A stretch of 51,187 nucleotides of DNA from the NCBI GenBank assembly GCA_947453445.1, contig CANGGP010000018.1:1-51187 (forward strand), in the 5' to 3' direction. The notes under the pieces were generated by a model. That model ran no database searches and was not told where the DNA came from. It saw only the letters and a program-made list of their open reading frames with translations. Below, piece after piece: positions 17,501 through 27,102 of this stretch. The stretch's first letter is position 1. Each line of letters begins with the position of its first letter. Source of the DNA: Sphingobacteriaceae bacterium (GTDB taxonomy: Bacteria > Bacteroidota > Bacteroidia > B-17B0 > Aurantibacillaceae). The translations under genes and the position numbers were made by a program.

Positions 17501-18262
17501 GAAGCCACCAAGTTATTTAAGGACGCACAAGATATGCTTGCCAAAATTATCAATGAAAAATGGTTGGGGGCAAATGCAGTCATTGGTATTTATCCTGCCC
17601 TGGCTGTGCAAGATGATATTGAAGTATACGATGCCGAAAATAAAACCATTTGTCAGTTTCACAGCATTCGTCAACAAACAAAAAAGCCGGCAGGTCAGTA
17701 TAACATTGCCTTGGCAGATTTTGTAAAACCAAAAATGGATGCAAAAGGAACAGACTATATTGGTGCCTTTGCTTTAACCACAGGTATAGGCATTGATGCG
17801 AAAGTGGCTGAGTTTGAAAAAAACCACGATGATTACAGCGCCATTATGTTGAAAGCTTTGGCTGATCGATTGGCAGAAGCTTTTGCTGAACTGTTGCATA
17901 AAAAAGTGCGAACTGAAATTTGGGCATATGGTGCAAATGAAACATTTAATCAGCAAGAATTAATTGAAGAGAAATACGAAGGCATTCGTCCTGCCCCCGG
18001 TTACCCTGCACAACCTGATCACACCGAAAAACTAACAATTTGGAAATTGTTGGATGTGGAAAAAAATACCGGCATACAATTAACCGAAAGTTTGGCCATG
18101 ACGCCAACAGCAGCGGTGAGTGGTTTGTATATTGCACAAGCCCAATCGCATTATTTTGGTGTTGGTAAAATAACCAAAGAACAAGTTGAAGACTATGCTA
18201 AAAGAAAGCAGATGTCTTTTGAAACTATTGAAAAGTGGCTTGGACCTGTTTTGGCGTATTAA
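14564..18262 (+). CDS. metH: Cobalamin-dependent methionine synthase
   Basis: Transfers methyl from 5-methyltetrahydrofolate to homocysteine via methylcobalamin. At 1232 residues all four modules are on one chain: homocysteine/zinc domain (1-330, LDGAMGT-like [17 protein letters not shown], and [11 protein letters not shown] with Cys308-309), pterin-binding domain (about 350-610, [14 protein letters not shown], INVNxxxG-like [12 protein letters not shown]), cap plus B12 domain ([11 protein letters not shown], axial His766) and the SAM-dependent reactivation domain ([12 protein letters not shown] near 1142, FGVGKI at the end). The reactivation domain implies reductive repair of cob(II)alamin. 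Expression is controlled by the SAM-I riboswitch in the leader. Confidence 0.98.
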   Translation: MSTIQQELEKRVLVIDGAMGTMIQQYQLEEKDYRGERFANWQKDLKGNNDLLSITQPQIIKAIHKEYLKAGADIIETNTFSGTTIAMADYDMQALVYELNFESAKIAKEAVVEFKKEFPALSSTPKFVAGSIGPTNKTLSLSPNVNDPGYRAVSFDEMVIAYEEQIKGLMEGGADLILIETVFDTLNAKAALFAVQNYGQSIQKKIPVMVSGTITDASGRTLSGQTTEAFLNSISHVDLLSVGLNCALGAKDMRPYLAELSEKAPFYVSAYPNAGLPNQFGEYDQDAHEMGHQIEDFLKSGFLNIVGGCCGTTPAHIQRIAELAKEASPRKKPSPDHLMHLSGLEPLTLRPESNFLNVGERTNVTGSKKFLRLIKEGNFEEALSIAREQVDGGAQVIDVNMDEGMLDSEASMTKFLNLIAAEPDISRVPIMIDSSKWTVIEAGLKCVQGKAIVNSISLKEGEEKFIEQAQKIKQYGAAVIVMAFDEKGQADTYNRRIEICKRAYDILVHKVQFVAQDIIFDPNIFPVATGMEEHRLNALDFFNATKWIKENLPFAKVSGGVSNVSFSFRGNDHVREAIHSAFLYHAVKHGMDMGIVNPSQLVIYDDIDKTLLTLVEDVLLNRTPDATERLVEHAESLKGIVKEKNEVDEAWRSLSVEARLSHALVKGLVEFIDVDTEEARQKLGRPLHVIEGPLMAGMNVVGDLFGSGKMFLPQVVKSARVMKKAVAYLEPYLQAEKESNRLAGIVGNGRSNAGKILLATVKGDVHDIGKNIVGVVLACNNFEIIDLGVMVSCDKILEEAKKHQVDVIGLSGLITPSLDEMVHVAKEMERLNFKTPLLIGGATTSKVHTAVKIAQNYSGPVVHVNDASKSVPVASSLISEELRGAFMEELNKDYDRVRIQNQNAQSQNKFVSLEAARQNKFPINWSEAKIHPPKKLGQQVFKDYDLKEIAEYIDWTPFFHSWEMKGSYPKILKDAERGAEATKLFKDAQDMLAKIINEKWLGANAVIGIYPALAVQDDIEVYDAENKTICQFHSIRQQTKKPAGQYNIALADFVKPKMDAKGTDYIGAFALTTGIGIDAKVAEFEKNHDDYSAIMLKALADRLAEAFAELLHKKVRTEIWAYGANETFNQQELIEEKYEGIRPAPGYPAQPDHTEKLTIWKLLDVEKNTGIQLTESLAMTPTAAVSGLYIAQAQSHYFGVGKITKEQVEDYAKRKQMSFETIEKWLGPVLAY

Positions 18263-18317
18263 GACAAAACAAAGTAAAAGGATTTAATAAATAAATTTTT
18301 CCTGCTAACTTAATGGC

Positions 18318-21300
18318 GTGAAAGCATCCTTCATAAAGCAATTTTATGCCTACTTAAAAGGATCGTCTAAGACTATCTTATTCACAAGCATTTTTTATTC
18401 GCTTTGGATTGTTGTTGATCGGGTATTGCAGGTTGATTATGATTTAAAGACTTTTACCGACCGGCAAATAGGTATTGCTACTCTTGAAGCCTTTGATGTG
18501 AGCGCTCGCTTGCAGCTGTTTTACGGCAACATCATTTTTTTCTTCCTTGCCTTTTTCTGTTTCAATTTATTGGGGTTTTTTATTTATTTGAAACGTCCTA
18601 GCCTAATGAATGGTGCTGAATTGCGATTCATCAATTATCTTTCTGTTGCCGGGCTTTTTCTTTTTGTTTTTAAGTTATTCGACATTGAGGTTTATGAAAC
18701 GCAAGAACTCATTTATGCTTTGCATAAGCTGTTATTGTTTGCTTTGCTTTTAAAAGCACTTTTTTTTCGAAACAACCACATCAGCATTCAAACTTATGTG
18801 CTGCTCTTTGCTTTGGCATTTGCAATTTATTTCTTCGTCATTGATTTAAACAATGTTTTGGGTTTTACGCTAAATCCTGATTTTTATCTTGTGATGTCGG
18901 GCATTGCTTTGGTTTTAATTTTGTTTCTAAATCTCGCGTTAAAGTCAAAAAGTCGATTCATTCAAAAAAAACGCATTGAACAATTTGCATACTTTTTATT
19001 GCCGCTTTTATGTTTGCCAATAATTAGTGTTTTAAAGGATGAAGTATTTTTAGTTTTTAAAGCCAACGGTTTGCATACAATTTCGCAGGGCTTGCTTTTT
19101 GCTTTTTTGATTTGCTTAATGGTGTTGTGGATGTGGATGAGAATCAAAAAAAATAAAAACGGAATTGGTTTTAAGAAAGATGTCCTGGCCGAAAATTATC
19201 TTCCAATGTTTGTTTTTTCCATTACTGCGTTTACAGCCTATAGTTGGTTTGCCGAGTATTATGATGAGATATTTGAATCGGGCAATGTGTATTTGCCAAT
19301 TATGGAACATCAGTTGTTTGGCGTGTTGGCACCGCTTGAGAAACTAAATACCCACTTATTATCAGATTATTTTTTTGGCGCGATATATACTTTTTTTAAC
19401 GGCTTAAAGATAAGCGAAGTGGATTTGTATGATTTTTTATTGCTGCCGATTTCATATACACTGTATTATTATTTAATTTATTATTTAACAAGAAATCCAT
19501 TGTTGGCAATGTTTACCGTGTTTGTGTTTCCATTTGCCGAGGCCATAATGCCGGCGGGTTATTGTTTGGGTATACTGGCCATTTTCGCATTGATTAAGAT
19601 AATTAATCATAAACAAAGCCTCGGAACATACCTGCTGTTTTTTTCCATTTTGTTGTTCTTGGTATTGTGGCGAATTGATTTGGCCTATGTGAGTGTTGTA
19701 GCCATGCCCCTCATTTTAGTTTATTATCATTTTCGTGATGCAAACTTTCGGATCAACCTTAAAAGTTTAAGCAAGTCCGGTGTTTATATGGTTTTGTTTT
19801 GTACCATTATTTTGGTTGCTCTGGCATTCATTAGGCACATTGATGTGATAGAAAAGTTAAATTATTTCTTGCACTATTGTAGCTCGGCACAATCATACGG
19901 ATATAATACTGTGGGATGGAGCAATATGCCTGGTTATAAAATGCACTACTTTGTATTTCCGGCATTGGTGGGCATTTTGTTGATCACATTGCTGATTAAT
20001 CACAACTATTTAAATCAAAATAAGGCACAAACAAAATCATTTGTTGCCCTTTTGTTTATTTGTTTGTTTTACTTTTTGAACTTTAACAGGGGCCTCATTC
20101 GCCATAGTTTAATTGAATGGATCGACACCTTTACGGCCTCTTTTGTTTATATTATTTTGGCAACAACACCATTTTTATTTTTGCAAAAGCATGGTCAAAT
20201 AACCAAGGCCATTGGTTTTTGTATGATTGCCTTTTTGGCCGTTTCTAATTATCGTGTGCCTGATACCAAAGGTTTACAAAGTGGTTTTGAAAGAATGATT
20301 ATCAAATTAAAAACAAATAAAAACATCGATTTCTCAAAAGTTAAAAGCCGTATAAAAAACAAGCCGGCATTTGCAGAAGCGAAATACACAGCATTTATTG
20401 AATTCATAAAAAACAACTGTAAACCTGACGAAACCTTTATTGATTTTTCGAATAAAGGCATGTTGTATTTTTATACAAAGAAGGAAACGCCTTCTTGGTT
20501 TTACCAAAATCCGCTGTGTATTCAAGATGATTATTTGCAGAAACACTTTATTAAAGATTTAAAGAAATATAAAACGCCCTTTTTATTGTTTTCAGAGTTG
20601 AGTGAACAGGGATATGATTTGGTGGATCAAGTGCCCAATGTTTTAAGGCATTATAGGATGGCCGAATTTTTTTATCAAAATTTTGAACCGGCGGTAATCC
20701 TTGGTAATTATTGTGTTTGGAAGCAAAAGGGTTTATCCTTAAAGAACAATCTCGATACCCTTGTAAAATGGCATCAGGCAGATGCAGTGAAAAATGAAAT
20801 GCCATTTTTTCAATGGCCGCTACAAGCAAAGGCAAATAAAAAATACTATGCGAAAATTGTCTTTAAAAAAGGATTTGAAAATCAGGCGCCGAACATTTTG
20901 TGTGAAAGTAAGGACACCAATTATGTGAATCCGCCAAAACTTGTAAGGGTTGATGCAAACAGCGTATTTGTACTTTTTGATTTTATCAAAAACAATCATC
21001 GCATTACCTTAAACAACAACAGTAAAAGCATCGATAGCATCATGATTGTTGCCTGTGATAATGTGCCTGATTTTTCCACGCAAAGAAATTTAGAATTTAA
21101 TTTTCGGAAGTTACCATATGTATGGGGTCAATACGACGCCAAGGCTTCAAGTCAAAGTGTTTTATGGGAATACAAAGGTGTTTTCGCCAATAATGATGAA
21201 CAAATTACTTTCGATTTACCTGCTGCAATTGATCAATTAAGTGGCAATGAATTAATTATTTGGGCGGACAACAAAACAAAAGAAATTCAGAAACTAAAAA

Positions 21301-21497
21301 TTAGCATCAAAAAGAAGGGCCACGATCAAACAAGCAGCATATTGATGGAGCTATTGCCTAATGACTCGATAAAAAGGTATGCCATTCGAATAAGTAGTAT
21401 TTACGAGTGGTATAAAGATTTCAGGCAAATCATCATAAGACCTGAAAACAAGGACAAAGTGCACATCGAGCGGATTCAAATCAGCAAAGGCATGTAA
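18318..21497 (+). CDS. Large polytopic membrane protein of unknown function, possibly GT-C-like
   Basis: 1059 residues from a GTG at 18318; the only nearby ATG (18313) runs into a stop at once. Residues 1 to about 640 are strongly hydrophobic, with roughly 15 or more membrane segments and a loop near residues 300-350 (YSWFAEYYDEIFESGNVY, SDYFFGAIYTFFNG). The last ~400 residues are soluble and look alpha/beta then beta-rich. The long multi-span N-part plus soluble C-part, and a loop with FTEL/DFSN-type blocks (FIDFSNKGMLYFYTKKETPSWF), resemble lipid-linked-sugar glycosyltransferases of the GT-C fold, but I cannot see a decisive catalytic motif. It is downstream of metH with a 55-base gap and no strong terminator between. 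Confidence 0.6.
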   Translation: MKASFIKQFYAYLKGSSKTILFTSIFYSLWIVVDRVLQVDYDLKTFTDRQIGIATLEAFDVSARLQLFYGNIIFFFLAFFCFNLLGFFIYLKRPSLMNGAELRFINYLSVAGLFLFVFKLFDIEVYETQELIYALHKLLLFALLLKALFFRNNHISIQTYVLLFALAFAIYFFVIDLNNVLGFTLNPDFYLVMSGIALVLILFLNLALKSKSRFIQKKRIEQFAYFLLPLLCLPIISVLKDEVFLVFKANGLHTISQGLLFAFLICLMVLWMWMRIKKNKNGIGFKKDVLAENYLPMFVFSITAFTAYSWFAEYYDEIFESGNVYLPIMEHQLFGVLAPLEKLNTHLLSDYFFGAIYTFFNGLKISEVDLYDFLLLPISYTLYYYLIYYLTRNPLLAMFTVFVFPFAEAIMPAGYCLGILAIFALIKIINHKQSLGTYLLFFSILLFLVLWRIDLAYVSVVAMPLILVYYHFRDANFRINLKSLSKSGVYMVLFCTIILVALAFIRHIDVIEKLNYFLHYCSSAQSYGYNTVGWSNMPGYKMHYFVFPALVGILLITLLINHNYLNQNKAQTKSFVALLFICLFYFLNFNRGLIRHSLIEWIDTFTASFVYIILATTPFLFLQKHGQITKAIGFCMIAFLAVSNYRVPDTKGLQSGFERMIIKLKTNKNIDFSKVKSRIKNKPAFAEAKYTAFIEFIKNNCKPDETFIDFSNKGMLYFYTKKETPSWFYQNPLCIQDDYLQKHFIKDLKKYKTPFLLFSELSEQGYDLVDQVPNVLRHYRMAEFFYQNFEPAVILGNYCVWKQKGLSLKNNLDTLVKWHQADAVKNEMPFFQWPLQAKANKKYYAKIVFKKGFENQAPNILCESKDTNYVNPPKLVRVDANSVFVLFDFIKNNHRITLNNNSKSIDSIMIVACDNVPDFSTQRNLEFNFRKLPYVWGQYDAKASSQSVLWEYKGVFANNDEQITFDLPAAIDQLSGNELIIWADNKTKEIQKLKISIKKKGHDQTSSILMELLPNDSIKRYAIRISSIYEWYKDFRQIIIRPENKDKVHIERIQISKGM

Positions 21498-21545
21498 ATG
21501 GTTATCAAAGTTTTTAAACAAAAAGTTTCACATTAAATTCTTGTT

Positions 21546-21553
21546 TATCTTTG
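21546..21553 (+). promoter_or_regulatory. -7 promoter element of purH
   Basis: TATCTTTG, exact Bacteroidetes consensus, 18 bases before the ATG at 21571. It makes a start at 21541 impossible for a transcript from this promoter. Confidence 0.6.
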
Positions 21554-21570
21554 CGTTTTCAAATCAAGAA

Positions 21571-23097
21571 ATGAGCCATACAAAAACCATAAAAAGTGCA
21601 CTTATTTCGGTGTACTACAAAGATAACTTAGAACCCATCATTCAAAAACTGCATGCTTTAGGGGTAAAATTATACAGCACCGGCGGCACTTTGTCGTTTA
21701 TCGAAAAAATGAAAATTCCGGTAACTTCGGTTGATTCGGTAACAGGCTATCCCGAAATATTTGGCGGTAGGGTAAAAACTTTACATCCGGCTATTTTTGG
21801 AGGGATCTTAAATCGTCGCGAAAACGAGGGTGATAAAAAAGAAAAAGCGCAACACAACATTCCCGATATTGATTTGGTCATTGTTGATTTATATCCATTT
21901 GAGGAAACAGTTGCAGCAAAGGCTTCAGAAGAAGATACCATCGAAAAAATCGACATTGGCGGCATCTCTTTGATTCGTGCAGCTGCAAAAAACTTTAATG
22001 ATGTTTTGATTGTGTCTTCTCGCAATGATTACAGTGATTTACTTCAGGTTTTAGAAAATAAAAATGGCGCCAGTGATTTAAGTGATCGCAAACATTTTGC
22101 TGCCAAAGCATTTGCAACCAGTTCGCATTACGACACGGCAATTTTTAATTACTTTAATCAATCACAAAATTTAAATTTATTTAAACACAGCATCGATCAA
22201 CATCAAGTTTTGCGTTACGGCGAAAACCCACATCAGCGCGGTATTTTTTACGGCAACTTGGATGAGATGTTTACCAAATTACACGGCAAGGAATTATCAT
22301 ACAATAATTTATTGGATGTTGATGCGGCTGTTAATTTAATGGGTGATTTTATTGAACCAACATTTGCAATTTTAAAACACAACAACGCTTGTGGTGTTGC
22401 CTCAAGAAACAGCATTCACCAAGCATACATTGATGCATTGGCCGGCGATCCGGTATCGGCTTTTGGCGGTATATTAATCGCCAACAGAACCATCGACATG
22501 GCAACGGCCAAAGAAGTGAATCAACTTTTTTGCGAAGTGGTAATAGCGCCCGCCTACGATGAAGATGCTTTGACACTATTGAAGTCAAAACCAAATAGAA
22601 TTATTTTAATTCAAAATAAAATTGATTTACCGCGTAATTCTTTCAGAACCTTATTAAATGGTGTGATTGAGCAGGATAAAGATTTGAAGACCGAAACTGA
22701 AAACGATTTAAAATTTGAAACCACCAAACAGCCGACTGTTTCTGAAATAAAGGACTTGTTGTTTGCCAATAAATTGGTGAAGCACACCAAATCTAACACC
22801 ATTGTATTGGCTAAAAACGGACAATTATTGGCCAGTGGTACGGGTCAAACTTCACGCGTAGATGCTTTGCGTCAAGCCATTGCCAAAGCACAAAGTTTTG
22901 GTTTTGATTTATCAGGCGCAGTGATGGCCAGTGATGCCTTCTTTCCGTTTCCTGATTGTGTTGAAATTGCCCAAAACGCAGGTATCACAGCGGTTATTCA
23001 ACCCGGCGGATCAATCAAGGATAAAGAAAGTATTCAGTACTGCAATGCCAATGGTTTAAGCATGGTATTTACCGGCACCAGACACTTTAAACACTAG
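21571..23097 (+). CDS. purH: Bifunctional AICAR formyltransferase / IMP cyclohydrolase
   Basis: Carries out the last two steps of de novo purine synthesis, from AICAR to IMP. 508 residues from the ATG at 21571 (MSHTKTIKSALISVYYKD); an upstream TTG at 21541 precedes the promoter and is rejected. The N-terminal MGS-like cyclohydrolase domain has LYSTGGTLSFIEK, GGRVKTLHPAIFGGIL and VDLYPFE. The C-terminal transformylase has LRYGENPHQRG, LKHNNACGVA, GDPVSAFGGI, and ends ASDAFFPFPD and IQPGGSIKDKE. The stop is two bases from the convergent kup stop, with no terminator between. Confidence 0.97.
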   Translation: MSHTKTIKSALISVYYKDNLEPIIQKLHALGVKLYSTGGTLSFIEKMKIPVTSVDSVTGYPEIFGGRVKTLHPAIFGGILNRRENEGDKKEKAQHNIPDIDLVIVDLYPFEETVAAKASEEDTIEKIDIGGISLIRAAAKNFNDVLIVSSRNDYSDLLQVLENKNGASDLSDRKHFAAKAFATSSHYDTAIFNYFNQSQNLNLFKHSIDQHQVLRYGENPHQRGIFYGNLDEMFTKLHGKELSYNNLLDVDAAVNLMGDFIEPTFAILKHNNACGVASRNSIHQAYIDALAGDPVSAFGGILIANRTIDMATAKEVNQLFCEVVIAPAYDEDALTLLKSKPNRIILIQNKIDLPRNSFRTLLNGVIEQDKDLKTETENDLKFETTKQPTVSEIKDLLFANKLVKHTKSNTIVLAKNGQLLASGTGQTSRVDALRQAIAKAQSFGFDLSGAVMASDAFFPFPDCVEIAQNAGITAVIQPGGSIKDKESIQYCNANGLSMVFTGTRHFKH

Positions 23098-23099
23098 CA

Positions 23100-25046
23100 T
23101 TATTTTAAACGCTTCAAGTTATTGATTACGCCTGAAGTTTTAAAAATCATCGGAAATTTTTCGATTTTGGTTGAACTGTTGTCAAGCCCAAATGCTCGGG
23201 CTTCCGACAAACTTAAGTGTTTGATAAAGTAATAAAACTCCAAAATGATTTTTTCGAATATTGGCAAATCATTGTCGTAGCTCAAGTATTTTTCGATAAT
23301 CACAAATTTGAAATCACCGCTAACATTGTTTCTTTGCAATGAGTCGTAACGGCTGGTGATATCAACCTCCTTATTCATTACCAAGTCTTCAACAACTTTT
23401 CTAAACATCAAATTAATTTTAGGTGCTACACGGAATCCCAATCTAAAATCAACGCGAATAATGTCATCTTCTGCAATATGGTTCACAATATAATCCATGC
23501 GATAGGGTTCATCCATTACATCAACATGCACAAACCAATAAATATCGGCCTTCTTAGGACGTCGTTGCAAAATAGAATGAATGATTTTTTGTTCAATCAT
23601 TTTTGGGTCATTCACCGAAGTGAGGTAAACCAAATGGGTGGCGTATTTTGGAATACTTTCGTCGCGGCTTAAATCAATTAAAAATCTTTTGTAATCAGCC
23701 AAGGCCACCTCATCGGTATAACGCTTGCCGATTTTTTTAGCCAACAACCAAACCGCCATAATGAGCATGAGGGTACCTGCAATCAACAAGGTAATCCAAC
23801 CGCCATTTTTAAATTTACTCAAATTGGCATAAAGGAATGATAATTCCACTATGGCATAAACGGTGATAATTGAAACAATTAAAATGGGATTGTAACGCTT
23901 TAAATGCATGTAAAAATTTAAGAGTGTGGTGGTCATTAACATGCACAATACAATGGCCAAGCCGTATGCGGCACCCATGTTACTAGATTCTCTGAAATAC
24001 AATACCACGCCAATACAACCAAACATTAGCAACCAGTTGATGGAAGGAATATAAAGTTGTCCTTTTAAATCGCTCGGGTATTTTACTTTTACTTTTGGCC
24101 ACATGTTTAAACGCATGGCTTCGTTGATTAATGTAAATGAACCTGATATTAAAGCTTGAGAAGCAATCACGGTAGCGCAAGTGGCAATGATGATACCCGG
24201 CAATAAAAACCAAGCCGGCATAATGTCAAAAAATGGATTGGCGCCGTTCAATGTTTTGCCTTCGTTGCTCATTAAATAAGCACCTTGTCCGAAATAATTC
24301 AACACCAACATAATTTTTACAAACACCCATGATACGCGAATATTGGCTTTACCGCAGTGGCCCAAATCACTGTATAAAGCTTCTGCCCCTGTTGTACAAA
24401 GGAAAACGGAACTCAAAATTAAAATCCCGGCAGGGTGATCATGCAGTAGTTTGTAAGTATAATAAGGGTTTAAGGCTTCAATGATGTGCATGTTGGCGCC
24501 AATTTTATTTAAACCCAAAACACCAAGCATTCCAAACCACACAAACATCATGGGGCCGAAAAAGCGGCCCACCCATTTTGAACCAAAACGTTGAATTACA
24601 AAAAGCCCTACAATAATTCCGATCACAATGGGTACGGTGTTAATTTGCGGAAACAGCATACGGAGGCCTTCAACAGCAGCGGCAACGGAAATAGGCGGGG
24701 TAATGATGCCGTCGGCTAACAATGCACATCCGCCAACAATGGCAGGAACAACCAGCCATTTGTATTTGCTGCGCTTCACCAAAGTGTATAAAGAGAAAAT
24801 TCCGCCTTCACCTTTGTTGTCAGCTCTTAATGTAAGGATAACATATTTGATGGTTGTTTGCAGCGTGAGTGTCCAGAAAATTGCCGACACAGCGCCTTTA
24901 ACCAATTCAGCATTAATAGGGCTTTCGCCAACAATTTCTTTTAATACGTACAATGGTGAAGTACCAATGTCGCCATAAATAATACCAAGCGTAATAATCA
25001 GACCACCAAGCGTTATCTTTGAATGGCTGTTGTGAGTGTTTCCCAT
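23100..25046 (-). CDS. kup: Kup-family potassium uptake protein
   Basis: Inner-membrane K+/H+ symporter of the KUP/HAK/KT family. 648 residues. The family signature GIIYGDIGTSPLYVLKEIV begins near residue 21. About 12 membrane spans follow (for example WLVVPAIVGGCALLADGIITPP, GAEALYSDLGHCG), to about residue 450, and then the typical ~200-residue cytoplasmic tail (HLVYLTSVNDPKMIEQKIIH, YDSLQRNNVSGDFKFVIIEKYL). A small palindrome lies 20 bases upstream of the start. Confidence 0.95.
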   Translation of the reverse strand: MGNTHNSHSKITLGGLIITLGIIYGDIGTSPLYVLKEIVGESPINAELVKGAVSAIFWTLTLQTTIKYVILTLRADNKGEGGIFSLYTLVKRSKYKWLVVPAIVGGCALLADGIITPPISVAAAVEGLRMLFPQINTVPIVIGIIVGLFVIQRFGSKWVGRFFGPMMFVWFGMLGVLGLNKIGANMHIIEALNPYYTYKLLHDHPAGILILSSVFLCTTGAEALYSDLGHCGKANIRVSWVFVKIMLVLNYFGQGAYLMSNEGKTLNGANPFFDIMPAWFLLPGIIIATCATVIASQALISGSFTLINEAMRLNMWPKVKVKYPSDLKGQLYIPSINWLLMFGCIGVVLYFRESSNMGAAYGLAIVLCMLMTTTLLNFYMHLKRYNPILIVSIITVYAIVELSFLYANLSKFKNGGWITLLIAGTLMLIMAVWLLAKKIGKRYTDEVALADYKRFLIDLSRDESIPKYATHLVYLTSVNDPKMIEQKIIHSILQRRPKKADIYWFVHVDVMDEPYRMDYIVNHIAEDDIIRVDFRLGFRVAPKINLMFRKVVEDLVMNKEVDITSRYDSLQRNNVSGDFKFVIIEKYLSYDNDLPIFEKIILEFYYFIKHLSLSEARAFGLDNSSTKIEKFPMIFKTSGVINNLKRLK

Positions 25047-25065
25047 ATGGGGCTATTTAAACAAG

Positions 25066-25079
25066 TAGTAAAATTACTA
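25066..25079. promoter_or_regulatory. Inverted repeat upstream of kup
   Basis: TAGTAA-AA-TTACTA, six-base arms, 20 bases before the kup ATG. All A/T-rich, so chance symmetry is possible. The rest of the 202 bases between kup and the next gene shows nothing certain. Confidence 0.2.
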
Positions 25080-25248
25080 TAAAAACAAACATCTACATTA
25101 AACCGCAAAATATATTTTAAGAGTGCATTGTGTGATACTAACCTGCGTTCATTTACGTTAAATTAGGTAAAATGCTTAAAAAGCAGCCATTTTTTTACAT
25201 ACATTTATTTTCCCAATTACGATCGAAAATACATCATAACAAGAGATA

Positions 25249-27099
25249 ATGAAGCCAATCCCATTCTTACTTTTAGTGCCTTTTATTTTTCAAATGTCAA
25301 TGGCACAAAACAACAGCCAACAAGTGCGTTTTGTGTTTAATAAAGCGGCTACTACTACCTTTAGCAATATTAGCAGAGATCTTAGTCCGGGGCTATTAAT
25401 CAAAGAAATGCCTAAACAGAGTGCCGAAAAAGTAATAAAGTATGCCTATCCAAATCAAAAAAACACTGAGAGCAATCAAACGCAAAGTGTATCATTATTA
25501 CCAATAGTGAAGGGCATGAGTTTTTTAGGAAACTCATTTAATGTAAACACCCCGAACGATAACGACATGGCCATTTCAGACTCAGGTATTGTGGTGTCGG
25601 TGATCAATTCAAGTTTTTTTGTACGCAACACAAAAACAAATACGCCTACCAATACCAAATCATTGGCAGTTTTTACGGGAAGCAATATCAACAAGGGCCA
25701 AACATGTTTTGACCCAAAGGTGATGTATGATCCAAAATCGGATCGATTTGTTTTTGCTTGTTTGATGGGTTTTGTCGACACAACCAGTAAAGTTATTTTA
25801 GGTTTCTCGCAAAGTAATAATCCCTTGGGCGCATGGAATTTTTACACTTTGCCCGGAAATCCTTTGAATAATAATTTATGGACCGATTATCCGATGATTG
25901 CCATGACCGAAAACGAATTGTTTTTATCGGTGAATTTGCTCACCAATAACAGTTCATGGCAAACAGGTTTTGTTGAAAGTATTGTTTGGCAAATAAAAAA
26001 AGACAGCGCATATGCCGGCTTACCAATGTCGAGTATTTTACACCACAACATCAAGTACAACGGCGCATCTATTCGCAATCTTTGTCCGGTTAAAGGTGGC
26101 AGTAAATTATACGGACCCAACATGTATTTTTTATCGAACCGTAATTTTGCCTCTCAAAACGACACAGTGTTTTTGGTGAATGTTACCAATTCAATTACAG
26201 CCCCAACCAATACAGTAACGGTTAAAGCTTTGGTGACGAATCAATCGTATTATTTTCCGCCCGATGGCAGGCAAACAATTGCCACTGAATCACTGGCAAC
26301 AAATGATTCACGCAACTTGGGAGCCTTTTATGAAAACAATAAAATTCAATACGTGCACAACACAATGAATCCTTCAAACAACCATGTAACGGTTTATTAT
26401 GGCATCATTGATAATCCGGCGGCATCAACACCAACGGCGCGTGGTTATATTATTCCCAACGACAGTATGGATTTTGCTTATCCGAATATTTCTTATGCCG
26501 GTCTTTCGTCAAGCGACGATATGGCCATGATTAATTTTAATCATAGCTCGAACAAAGTGTTTCCGGGCTGTTCGGCGATAGAAACCGACGCCAATGGAAA
26601 TTTTTCACCGATTTTACGAATTCAAAACGGCACAACATATGTAAATCTATTGACTTCATCTTTGGAGCGTTGGGGTGATTATTCGGGTTCGCAAAGAAAA
26701 TACAGTAGCACCGATGGTGAAATTTGGGTCAGCGGATATTATGCGTACTCAAATGGAAATTATCCGCATGCTCATGCAGCATGGGTTTCGCAGTTGATTA
26801 CCGATAGAAATTATGTAGGCATTAAATCTGAATCACTTTCACAAAACAAGGAAGTGACAATTTTTCCAAATCCCGCTAACACTTTTTTTAGTGTAAGTTT
26901 TGAATTAAAAAATCCTGAGTATTTAAGTTTTGATTTATATGATGTAAGCGGTAAAAAAATAGAAACGCTTTTAAAAGATTGGGTGAAAGTGCATCAAAAT
27001 ACGTTTAGCTTCGATACAAGAGACTTGGAGAAAGGTGTTTATATTTTAAAAATTAGCGGAAGTACAACCAACATCAGTCAAAAAGTAATTAAGAATTAA
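25249..27099 (+). CDS. Secreted protein of unknown function with T9SS sorting domain
   Basis: 616 residues. The signal peptide MKPIPFLLLVPFIFQMSMA is cleaved before Gln. The body (about 60-520) has blocks such as NDNDMAISDSGIVVSVIN, CFDPKVMYDPKSDRFVF, LWTDYPMIAMTENELFLS and SLERWGDYSGSQRKYSS, which suggest a beta-propeller-like fold seen in uncharacterised Bacteroidota proteins; I recognise no enzyme motif. The last ~75 residues (IFPNPANTFFSVSFEL to GVYILKISGS) are a type A T9SS sorting domain. Only three bases separate it from the next surface-protein gene, so the two are one operon. Confidence 0.78.
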   Translation: MKPIPFLLLVPFIFQMSMAQNNSQQVRFVFNKAATTTFSNISRDLSPGLLIKEMPKQSAEKVIKYAYPNQKNTESNQTQSVSLLPIVKGMSFLGNSFNVNTPNDNDMAISDSGIVVSVINSSFFVRNTKTNTPTNTKSLAVFTGSNINKGQTCFDPKVMYDPKSDRFVFACLMGFVDTTSKVILGFSQSNNPLGAWNFYTLPGNPLNNNLWTDYPMIAMTENELFLSVNLLTNNSSWQTGFVESIVWQIKKDSAYAGLPMSSILHHNIKYNGASIRNLCPVKGGSKLYGPNMYFLSNRNFASQNDTVFLVNVTNSITAPTNTVTVKALVTNQSYYFPPDGRQTIATESLATNDSRNLGAFYENNKIQYVHNTMNPSNNHVTVYYGIIDNPAASTPTARGYIIPNDSMDFAYPNISYAGLSSSDDMAMINFNHSSNKVFPGCSAIETDANGNFSPILRIQNGTTYVNLLTSSLERWGDYSGSQRKYSSTDGEIWVSGYYAYSNGNYPHAHAAWVSQLITDRNYVGIKSESLSQNKEVTIFPNPANTFFSVSFELKNPEYLSFDLYDVSGKKIETLLKDWVKVHQNTFSFDTRDLEKGVYILKISGSTTNISQKVIKN

Positions 27100-27102
27100 A
27101 CC

